Below are positions 13,092 through 18,866 of a stretch of 18,866 nucleotides of DNA, in pieces. Position numbers and translations under genes: made by a program. The DNA is from Kineosphaera sp039812485. GTDB taxonomy: Bacteria; Actinomycetota; Actinomycetes; Actinomycetales; Dermatophilaceae. The DNA lies in assembly GCA_039812485.1 (NCBI GenBank), contig JBDIAP010000072.1, positions 1 to 18,866 of the forward strand, read 5' to 3'. Positions within the stretch are counted from its first letter, which is position 1; each line of letters begins with the position of its first letter. The notes beneath the pieces were generated by a model. That model did not search any database, was not told where the DNA came from, and saw nothing but the letters and a program-made list of their open reading frames with translations.

Positions 13092-14045
13092 TCATGAGAC
13101 GTCGAGGGCCGCGAGATGCTCCGGGCTCAGCTCCACCTGGGCCGCGGCCAGCGCCGCGTCGAGCTGGGCGACGGAGCTGACCCCGACGATCGGGCGCCAC
13201 GCCGGCCGCCTCGCGGTCGCCGTCAGCAGCCACGCGAGGACGACCTGCCCGGGGCCGACCCTCAGGTCGCTGGCCACCGCCGCCAGCGCGGCGCGGCGCC
13301 GGGTCGTCCCCGGATGCTCGTACGCCGCCGGGAACGGCCGGTCCGCCCGGTCGTAGCTGCCCTGGACGAGCGGGCTGTACGCCCACGCCTCCAGCTCGGG
13401 GTGGGACGTCAGGTAGTCGGAGGTCTCGTCGCTGGCGAACCCGAACCGGTGGTCCTTGCCGGGCACGGCGGCACCCGGGCGCGGCTCGACATACGACGTG
13501 GTCAGCTGCAACGCCGTGAACGGCTCGACGCCCTGGCCGACCGCGAGGGCCCGCGCCTGCTCGACCCGCCACGTCGGGTGGTTGGAGACGCCGAGGCGGC
13601 GCGCTCCCCCGGCGGCGACGATCGCCCCGAAGGCGGCGACCGTCTCGGCGAGGTCGACGCTGCGGTCCTCGCCGTGCGCCCAGTAGACGTCGATGCTGTC
13701 CACCCCGAGCCGCTCCCGGGAGCGCTCGAACTCGCGCGCGACGACGCCGGCCGACAACCCCTCCCACGGCGCTTCGAAGACGCCCGGCGCCCGCGGCTCC
13801 TGCCCGACCTTCGTCGCGAGCACGAGCGAGTCGCGCAGGCCGGGGTTCGCGGCGAGCCAGCGCCCGATGAGCGCCTCGGACTGACCGCCGGCGCCGGTGT
13901 CGGAGCGCCAGAACGCGTAGCAGTTCGCCGTGTCGATCGTCGTGCCGCCGGCCTCGACGAACCGGTCGAGCAGCGCGAACGACGTCGCCTCGTCCGTGCG
14001 CGTGCCGAAGTACATCGTGCCGAGCACGAGATCACTGGTCGCCAT
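13092..14045 (-). CDS. Aldo/keto reductase
   Basis: The 317-aa protein is a TIM-barrel NADPH-dependent oxidoreductase. The catalytic tetrad is visible as Asp38 and Tyr43 (TIDTANCYAFW), Lys79 (ATKVG) and His124 (YWAHGEDRS). RLGVSNHPTW, YSPLVQGSYDRAD and PIVGVSSVAQLDAAL (cofactor-binding end) follow in the expected order. It acts on aldehydes, ketones or sugar carbonyls; the substrate is unknown. It lies directly downstream, in the same direction, of a LacI-type gene remnant, so it may once have belonged to a sugar-catabolism locus. A TAGGCT box 8 bases before the ATG gives at most a very short leader. Confidence 0.92.
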   Translation of the reverse strand: MATSDLVLGTMYFGTRTDEATSFALLDRFVEAGGTTIDTANCYAFWRSDTGAGGQSEALIGRWLAANPGLRDSLVLATKVGQEPRAPGVFEAPWEGLSAGVVAREFERSRERLGVDSIDVYWAHGEDRSVDLAETVAAFGAIVAAGGARRLGVSNHPTWRVEQARALAVGQGVEPFTALQLTTSYVEPRPGAAVPGKDHRFGFASDETSDYLTSHPELEAWAYSPLVQGSYDRADRPFPAAYEHPGTTRRRAALAAVASDLRVGPGQVVLAWLLTATARRPAWRPIVGVSSVAQLDAALAAAQVELSPEHLAALDVS

Positions 14046-14053
14046 GACCGGGC

Positions 14054-14059
14054 AGCCTA
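14054..14059 (-). promoter_or_regulatory. -10 box for the aldo/keto reductase gene (TAGGCT)
   Basis: TAGGCT on the minus strand lies 8 bases before the ATG at 14045. Its TAG also serves as the stop codon of the LacI-type remnant, so the box is built into the end of the dead gene. Confidence 0.5.
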
Positions 14060-14217
14060 GACGCGAGCTCGGCGCCCGCCTGCACTCCGACCGCCTGTGC
14101 TCCCCCGGACGACGAGCTCGGGGACGGGCATCTCGACATCGGGGACGACCTGAGTGGGGTCGGCCTGCAGGCTGCGCAGGAGCAGATCCGCGGCCGCCCT
14201 GCTCATCCCCAGCGAGG
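14057..14217 (-). pseudogene. LacI-family regulator, C-terminal fragment
   Basis: The open frame reads SLGMSRAAADLLLRSL, then MPVPELVVRGSTG, and ends in an Arg/Gly tail at the TAG at 14057. This is the characteristic end of LacI/PurR sugar-responsive repressors (helix with RAAxLLL, then the last strand PTELVVRxST). The DNA-binding and most of the effector domain are missing. The homology stops near 14217, where sequence of an opposite-strand ABC permease begins. Only about 50 residues remain, so this is a remnant and not a working gene. Confidence 0.72.
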
Positions 14218-14222
14218 CCAAC

Positions 14223-14396
14223 ATGATCTCGCTGCTGCAGATCATGCGCTCGATGGGGCTGACCGACACCCTCGTCGCGGTCTTCCTGCCCGGCGCGATC
14301 AGCGCTCTGTCGGTGCTGCTCATGCGCAACGCCTTCTCCGCCCAGGCGTACGAGATCTACGAGGCGGGGATCATCGACGGCGCCAACACCTGGCAG
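14223..14396 (+). pseudogene. Sugar ABC transporter permease (MalG type), internal fragment
   Basis: About 58 residues are readable in one frame: LLQIMRSMGLTDTLVAVF, LPGAISALSVLLMRNAF and YEIYEAGIIDGANTWQ. They match the inner-membrane permease segment leading into the EAA loop (consensus EAAxIDGAsxwq), the contact with the ATPase. The N-terminal membrane segments and everything after the loop are missing. The frame runs on into guaB1, but the join after 14396 is not homologous to a permease. It faces away from the LacI fragment across a 5-10 base join. Confidence 0.72.
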
Positions 14397-14491
14397 CGCC
14401 CCCGACGCTGGAGCTGCCGCGCGCCGGGGCCGGTGGGGTGCAGGAGAGCCTCACCGGCTGATCGTCGCATCGGCCTGTCGGTGGCGGCACC
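14397..14491. other. Unassigned stretch between permease remnant and guaB1
   Basis: A short frame gives LELPRAGAGGVQESLTG and a stop at 14459-14461, which could be the C-terminal end of another lost gene such as a glycosidase. The match is too short to name. No clear hairpin or operator is seen. Confidence 0.3.
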
Positions 14492-14497
14492 TACGAT
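14492..14497 (+). promoter_or_regulatory. -10 box for guaB1 (TACGAT), leaderless
   Basis: TACGAT fits TAnnnT and ends 7 bases before the GTG at 14505. An in-frame ATG at 14496 lies inside the box, so the GTG is the likelier start. Confidence 0.5.
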
Positions 14498-14504
14498 GGC
14501 GCGC

Positions 14505-15962
14505 GTGGAATTCCTCAACGGCCTGCTGCCCCAGCACGACCTCACCTACAGCGACGTCTTCATGGTGCCCTCCCGCTCCGACGTCGGGTCGCGGCTCGCC
14601 GTCGACCTGACCACCCCCGACAAGGTCGGCACGAGCGTGCCGATCATCGCGGCCAACATGACCGCCGTGTCGGGGCGGCGGATGGCGGAGACACTCGCCC
14701 GGCGGGGGGCGCTGGCGGTGCTGCCGCAGGACATCCCGCTGCCCGCGATCGCGGCGACCATCGACGCGGTCAAGGGCGCCGACCCGGTGCTGGAGACCGC
14801 GATCACGATCGAGCCGGGGGCACCGGTCGTCGAATTCCTCTCTCTCGTCGGCAAGCGCGCGCACGGTGTCGCGGTCGTCGTCGACGGCGACCGGCCGGTC
14901 GGCATCATCTCCGAGACCGACTGCGTGGAGGTCGACCGCTACGCGACGGTCGGCGAGGTCATGACCAGCGAGATCCTCACCGTGCCGAGGGATGTCGACC
15001 TGCGCGCGGTCTTCGACCGGATGACCGCCCACCACCTCGACACCGTGCCCGTCGTCGACGGCGACGCCCTCGCCGGCATGCTGACGCGGCGCGGCATCCT
15101 GCGCTCGACCATCTACCGGCCGGCGCTCGACGGACAGGGGCGACTCATGGTCGGCACGGCCGTCGGCATCAACGGCGACGTGCGGGCCAAAGCGGCCGCC
15201 CTGCTCTCCGCCGGCAGCGACGTGCTCGTCGTCGACACGGCCCACGGGCACCAGGAAAAGATGATCGACGCCCTGCGCGTCGTGCTCGCGGTGCGGGACG
15301 AGCACACGGCCGAGTCCGGGGTGCGGGTGCCGATCGCCGCGGGCAACGTCGTCGCGGCCGACGGGGCCCGCGACCTCGTCGCCGCCGGGGCCGACATCGT
15401 CAAGGTCGGCGTCGGGCCGGGCGCGATGTGCACGACCCGGATGATGACCGGCGTGGGCCGACCGCAGTTCTCGGCGGTGCTCGAATGCGCTGCCGCCGCC
15501 AAGGAGCTCGGCGGCACGGCGTGGGCCGACGGCGGGGTGAAATACCCCCGAGACGTCGCGCTCGCGCTCGCCGCGGGGGCCGCCAGCGTCATGATCGGCT
15601 CCTGGTTCGCGGGCACGCACGAGTCGCCGGGCGACCTGCAGCGCGACGGCGACGGTCGCCTCTACAAGGAGAGCTTCGGCATGGCGTCGGCGCGGGCGGT
15701 GCGCCATCGCACCCGCGACGCGAGCGCCTTCGACCGGGCGCGCTCGGCGCTCTTCGAGGAGGGCATCTCCAGCTCGCGGATGTACCTCGACCCCGAACGC
15801 CCCGGTGCCGAGGACCTGCTCGACCAGATCGTCTCCGGCGTGCGCAGCTCGTTCACCTATGCCGGCGCGCGGACGATCGGGGAGTTCCACTCCCGTGCCG
15901 TGGTCGGGCTGCAGTCGAGCGCGGGCTACGACGAGGGGCGGCCTCGGCACACGAGCTGGTAG
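14505..15962 (+). CDS. guaB1: GuaB1-family IMP dehydrogenase-like enzyme with CBS pair (probable GMP reductase)
   Basis: The 485-aa protein follows mycobacterial GuaB1 along its length. It begins VEFLNGLLPQHDLTYSDVFM, has the early barrel strand ANMTAVSGRRMAETLARRG, two CBS repeats (about 95-205, including VGIISETD and DTVPVVDGDALAGMLTRRG), and VDTAHGH. It then has VGVGPGAMCTTRMMTGVG, where the Cys would be the catalytic Cys forming the thioimidate with the purine nucleotide. GMASARAV and FEEGISSSRM follow. Mycobacterial GuaB1 has been reported to work as a GMP reductase, recycling GMP to IMP. The start is set by the leaderless box; an ATG at 14496 would add 3 residues. Confidence 0.93.
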   Translation: MEFLNGLLPQHDLTYSDVFMVPSRSDVGSRLAVDLTTPDKVGTSVPIIAANMTAVSGRRMAETLARRGALAVLPQDIPLPAIAATIDAVKGADPVLETAITIEPGAPVVEFLSLVGKRAHGVAVVVDGDRPVGIISETDCVEVDRYATVGEVMTSEILTVPRDVDLRAVFDRMTAHHLDTVPVVDGDALAGMLTRRGILRSTIYRPALDGQGRLMVGTAVGINGDVRAKAAALLSAGSDVLVVDTAHGHQEKMIDALRVVLAVRDEHTAESGVRVPIAAGNVVAADGARDLVAAGADIVKVGVGPGAMCTTRMMTGVGRPQFSAVLECAAAAKELGGTAWADGGVKYPRDVALALAAGAASVMIGSWFAGTHESPGDLQRDGDGRLYKESFGMASARAVRHRTRDASAFDRARSALFEEGISSSRMYLDPERPGAEDLLDQIVSGVRSSFTYAGARTIGEFHSRAVVGLQSSAGYDEGRPRHTSW

Positions 15963-15995
15963 GAGGGGTGCTGGCCGAGCGCAGGGGTCGCCGGC

Positions 15996-16025
15996 CCGGA
16001 TGCCAACCCGCCGGATGCCGACCCG
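15996..16025. repeat. 15-bp tandem pair next to rnpB
   Basis: CCGGATGCCAACCCG (15996-16010) is followed directly by CCGGATGCCGACCCG (16011-16025), one base different. It fills the space between the guaB1 stop and the rnpB 3' end, two convergent genes. Confidence 0.8.
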
Positions 16026-16430
16026 GGGCGGATGAGTCGGCCGATACGCCGGGTTCTGTCGTGAGCGGCCATCCATCTCGGGTGCGCGTTGCCGCGCACC
16101 TCCAGCGACCTACCCGCACGCTCGGGCGGGCCGCCCTCGAACGCGTGCTGTCTGGTCTTGCTCCGGGTGGGGTTTACCGAGCCGCCCCAGTCACCTGGGG
16201 CGCTGGTGGTCTCTTACACCACCGTTTCACCCTTACCCGCGCCTGCCGGCCGGGGCCGGTGGTTCACGGGCGGTCTGCTTTCTGTGGCACTGTCCCGCGG
16301 GTCACCCCGGGTGGCCGTTAGCCACCACCCTGCCCTGCGGAGCCCGGACGTTCCTCGGCGACCGCACCCTGGCGCGGGCGAGCCCGCGCCGGACACGGTC
16401 GACGCGACCGCCTGGCCGACTCATCCGCCC
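16026..16430 (-). ncRNA. rnpB: RNase P RNA, bacterial type A
   Basis: This is the catalytic RNA that trims tRNA 5' leaders. The minus strand contains the conserved GAGGAACGTCCGGGCTCC near the 5' end, GGGCAGGGTGGTGGCTAACG, ACAGTGCCACAGAAA, GGTAAGGGTGAAACGGTGG, and ACAGAACCCGGCGTATCGG at the 3' end. The ends are set by the P1 helix: 16026-16042 and 16414-16430 are perfect 17-bp reverse complements. The length of about 405 bases is normal for actinobacteria. Short open frames in this region are not real genes. A TATCCT box sits just upstream. Confidence 0.96.
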
Positions 16431-16434
16431 GGAC

Positions 16435-16440
16435 AGGATA
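16435..16440 (-). promoter_or_regulatory. -10 box for rnpB (TATCCT)
   Basis: TATCCT on the minus strand fits TAnnnT and predicts a start near 16428, agreeing with the beginning of the P1 helix. Confidence 0.55.
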
Positions 16441-16513
16441 CGCGGGTGCGCGCTGCCCGGGGGCCACCTCCTCGCGGCTCGGGCCATCCGCCCGCCCGGA
16501 GCCTCACGATCCC

Positions 16514-16551
16514 CTTGCGCAGCAAGCAATCTCCAGGCCCCGCGCCGGGGC
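16514..16551. other. Two small hairpins between rnpB and the SGNH gene
   Basis: CTTGC/GCAAG at 16514-16526 and GCCCCG/CGGGGC at 16537-16551 can form short stems; the second is followed by GTTT. They may end a weak transcript or shape the SGNH leader. The rest of 16441-16590 shows nothing recognisable. Confidence 0.3.
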
Positions 16552-16596
16552 GTTTGGCTCAGTCGTCACGGCCCGCCGGCCGATGAGGAAAGCGCC

Positions 16597-17505
16597 ATGG
16601 ACTCGCCCGCCGTCACCCTCACTCCCGCCGAGCCGACGCCCGACGTCGAGCCGACGGGCCCCGTCGCGCCGCGGGTCGCGATCGCCGCGGGGGCGCTCGC
16701 CCTCGTGCTCGGCGCCGCCGGCCTGGCGACGCTCGCGGGCACCGACGCGTCCGGGCGGCCCGCGCTCGCGGCGACGAGGCCCCCGGCCGCAGCCACACCG
16801 GCGGAGCCCGCGGGGTCGACCCGAGCCCCGGCGGGGCAGGCCGATGCCGCCCAGTCCGCACCCGGATCCTCGGCGAGCCTCGGCGCGGGGCCGGCCGCGA
16901 GCCGCCCCGACTCGGGGCGGATCGGGCGCTGGCAGCAGATGGGACACGAGCACTCCGGCATACCGGCCGAGCGCCGCGCGGCGTCGTCGCCGAGCGGGGT
17001 GCTGCTCATCGGCGACTCCTCGCTGACCCGCACCCGGCCCGGGCTGGTCGCGGCCCTGTCGGGCCGGCCGGTGACGTGGGATCACTGGAACGGGCGCCCG
17101 ACGCACGGCAGCGTCGACGTCGCGGCCGCCATCGACGGCGCGGGACGGCTGCCGCGCACGCTCGTCGTGCTCTCGGGGTCGAACGACGTCTTCTTCCCCG
17201 ACGCGTTCGCCGCGCAGGTCGAGCGGCTCCTGTCGGTGGCCGGGCCGAGCCGGCGGGTCGTCTGGGTCGCCCCCTACGTGCGGCGGCCGAAGTTCGCCGA
17301 CGCGGACGCGCACAACTCCGCCGCCATCGACGCCCAGCTCGCCGCCGCCGCGGCCCGGCATCCGAATCTGCACGTCGTCGACTGGGCCGGTCACGTGCGC
17401 GCACTGTCCGCCGCCGACGCGGCCGCCCTCATGCCCGACGGCGCACATCCCTCGCCGGCCGGCTGCGCGCAGCTGACGCGGATGATCGTGGCCGCCCTGG
17501 GCTGA
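16597..17505 (+). CDS. Membrane-anchored SGNH/GDSL-type hydrolase
   Basis: The 302-aa protein has a short cytoplasmic lead and one hydrophobic segment (about 26-48, ending LATLAG). An Ala/Pro-rich linker (50-105) leads to a C-terminal SGNH domain, presumably outside the membrane. The catalytic blocks are GVLLIGDSSLTRTRPG with Ser141, SGSNDVF with Asn196, and DGAHPSPAG with Asp281 and His284. The block II Gly is less clear. Such domains remove or transfer acyl groups, for example on cell-wall polymers or lipids; the substrate is unknown. GAGGAA lies 6 bases before the ATG. It stands alone and converges with the membrane-protein gene downstream. Confidence 0.86.
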   Translation: MDSPAVTLTPAEPTPDVEPTGPVAPRVAIAAGALALVLGAAGLATLAGTDASGRPALAATRPPAAATPAEPAGSTRAPAGQADAAQSAPGSSASLGAGPAASRPDSGRIGRWQQMGHEHSGIPAERRAASSPSGVLLIGDSSLTRTRPGLVAALSGRPVTWDHWNGRPTHGSVDVAAAIDGAGRLPRTLVVLSGSNDVFFPDAFAAQVERLLSVAGPSRRVVWVAPYVRRPKFADADAHNSAAIDAQLAAAAARHPNLHVVDWAGHVRALSAADAAALMPDGAHPSPAGCAQLTRMIVAALG

Positions 17506-17536
17506 CTGGGCGGGTGCGGCGAGCGCTGGCGTTGCC

Positions 17537-17589
17537 GCCGAGGGCACGGGCTGGAGCACGGGTCCTGGGCTCCAACCCCAGCCCTCGGC
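17537..17589. terminator. Imperfect hairpin between convergent SGNH and YhgE-like genes
   Basis: GCCGAGGG at 17537-17544 pairs with CCCTCGGC at 17582-17589, and inside it GGAGC at 17553-17557 pairs with GCTCC at 17569-17573. It is likely a shared terminator, but unpaired bases break the stem. Confidence 0.45.
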
Positions 17590-17625
17590 ACCACAACGGG
17601 CTGCGGGGCCGCGCGCGCCGCCGGT

Positions 17626-18866
17626 TCAGGCCGCCCGCACGGGGCGCAGCCGGGCGACACTCCACGAGCGGCGCCGCCGCGCGACGACGACCGTCACGAG
17701 GAGCGACGCGACGAGCCAGCACAGCATGACGGCGGCGGCCGGCGCCAGGTGCAGCGTGCCGCCCGCGATGAGCGAGCGGAACGCCCGCACCGCGTAGGTC
17801 AGCGGCATGAGCGGGTGCACGGCCTGGAAGAAGCCCGGGGCCGTCTCGATGGGGTAGGTCGCCCCCGCGGCCGACAGCTGGAGGACGGTGAGGATGAGCC
17901 CGATGAACCGCCCCGGCGCGCCGAGGGCCGCGACGAGCGCATGGTTGATCGCGACGAACGTCAGCGACGCGAGCACGGCGAAGCCGAAGAAGAGCCACGG
18001 ACTGGCGATCGTCAGGTCGAGCCCCCACCGCAGCACCGCGGTGAGCACACCCGCCTGGGCCACTCCGAAGACCGCGGCCGGCGCGAAGCCCGCGAGGGCG
18101 ACCCGCCACGGCGACGCCGTCGAGGCGATGGCCCGCGTCGGCAGCGGCCGCAGCATGAAGAACAGGCCCATGCCGCCGACCCAGAGCCCGAGCGCCACGA
18201 AATAGGGCGCCAACCCGTAGCCGTAGGCGGCCACGCGATGCAGCCGCACGTCGTCGGCGCCCACCGGCTCGGCGACGACGGTCGCGAGCCGGTCGCGCTG
18301 CGAGGAGTCGTACGTGGGGATCTGCTTGGCACCGTCGGCGAGACCCTTGGCCAGCGACGACGCGCCGTTGTCGACCTTGGTGATGCCGGCGTGCAGCGTG
18401 GCGGCGCCGTTGTCGAGACGCGCGGCACCCGCCGCGGCCGACTGAGCGCCCTTGTCGAGCGCCGCCGCCCCGCTCGCGGCCTTCTGGGCGCCGGCGCTCA
18501 GGGCGTCGGCGCCCGTCTGCAGCTTCGTGGCACCCGTCGCGAGCTGCTGCGCCGCCGTGGCCGCGGAGGCGATCCCGCTGCTGAGCTTGGGCGCCGCCGC
18601 GGCGAGGGCAGCCAGGCCGGTGTCGAGCCGCTGCGCCCCGGTAGCGAGCCTGGTCGCCCCAGCGGACACCTGGTCGGCGGCGTCGGCAGCCGCGCCGATC
18701 CCCTGCACGAGCTTCGGCGCACCCTGGGCGAGCTGGGTCAGTCCGTCGCCGAGCTGGTTGCCGCCGGACGTCAGCGCGGTCGCCCCCCGGGCGAACTGCC
18801 CGGCCCCGCTGTCGAGCCGCTGGGCGCCGGTCGCGAGCGCCTGCGCGCCGGTGCGCAGCGGCGCCG
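17626..18866 (-). CDS. YhgE/Pip-like membrane protein (ABC-2 permease fold), C-terminal part
   Basis: The frame is open to the window edge, so the N-terminus lies outside and a GTG at 18708 is not the true start. The visible part begins with a long run of short repeats (LATGAQRLDTGLAAL, LQTGADALSAGAQKA and similar) covering about 230 residues, forming an extended helical, probably extracellular, stalk. It is followed by five to six membrane segments: APYFVALGLWVGGMGLFFML, VALAGFAPAAVFGVAQAG, FFGFAVLASLTFVAI, FIGLILTVLQLSAAGATYPI and AAAVMLCWLVASLLVTVVV. The positively charged end RRRRSW is cytoplasmic. YhgE/Pip proteins act in phage infection, type VII secretion or export in other species; here the role is open. 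The full protein would be about 600-800 residues. Confidence 0.85.
   Translation of the reverse strand, partial: APLRTGAQALATGAQRLDSGAGQFARGATALTSGGNQLGDGLTQLAQGAPKLVQGIGAAADAADQVSAGATRLATGAQRLDTGLAALAAAAPKLSSGIASAATAAQQLATGATKLQTGADALSAGAQKAASGAAALDKGAQSAAAGAARLDNGAATLHAGITKVDNGASSLAKGLADGAKQIPTYDSSQRDRLATVVAEPVGADDVRLHRVAAYGYGLAPYFVALGLWVGGMGLFFMLRPLPTRAIASTASPWRVALAGFAPAAVFGVAQAGVLTAVLRWGLDLTIASPWLFFGFAVLASLTFVAINHALVAALGAPGRFIGLILTVLQLSAAGATYPIETAPGFFQAVHPLMPLTYAVRAFRSLIAGGTLHLAPAAAVMLCWLVASLLVTVVVARRRRSWSVARLRPVRAA

Noticed and set aside
14154..14504. GuaB1 with a long membrane-like N-terminal extension
   Set aside because: The extension is a permease remnant that happens to stay in frame; GuaB1 homology starts at 14505, just after a -10 box.
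14451..16076. Long minus-strand open frame opposite guaB1
   Set aside because: Composition is Arg/His/Asp/Gly-rich without domains; guaB1 on the plus strand explains the region.
16089..16586. Small proteins within 16026-16430
   Set aside because: The region is RNase P RNA on the minus strand; the frames are incidental.

Overview
The window is high-GC DNA with the gene content of an actinobacterium. The best fit is a Micrococcales-type organism, which is an inference from the glnA2-glnE pair, the DevR/DevS-USP cluster, polyphosphate glucokinase, a GuaB1-type enzyme, an actinobacterial RNase P RNA and many TAnnnT promoter boxes placed directly before start codons. No phage, transposase, CRISPR array, tRNA or rRNA was found.

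Layout: 1-345 is a gene-free block of structured repeats and hairpins. 346-2098 (+) is a two-gene sugar/polyol unit (zinc polyol dehydrogenase and class II aldolase) closed by a strong hairpin. 2240-2788 (-) is a MarR regulator with a possible self-operator. 2894-10362 (-) is the main block: glnA2, glnE, devR, a universal stress protein and devS, transcribed in that order, every junction overlapping or nearly so. 10506-10913 (+) is a SRPBCC protein. 11104-11286 (-) is a 60-aa conserved small protein. 11487-12275 (+) is polyphosphate glucokinase. 12316-13008 (-) is an MBL-fold hydrolase and 13092-14045 (-) an aldo/keto reductase. 14057-14396 holds remnants of a sugar-uptake locus: the 3' end of a LacI-type gene fused head-on to an inner piece of an ABC permease. 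14505-15962 (+) is guaB1, 16026-16430 (-) is rnpB, 16597-17505 (+) is a membrane-anchored SGNH hydrolase, and 17626 to the window end (-) is the C-terminal part of a YhgE/Pip-like membrane protein.

The most interesting part is the minus-strand block. It joins nitrogen control (glutamine synthetase and its adenylyltransferase) to a redox/hypoxia two-component system of the mycobacterial DosR/DosS type. The sensor keeps the heme-ligand histidine motif. A sequence close to the DosR consensus lies just upstream of an internal ATG of the stress-protein gene, at the spacing expected for a leaderless DevR-activated promoter. The organism also shows a repeated habit of short tandem duplications at or near gene ends.
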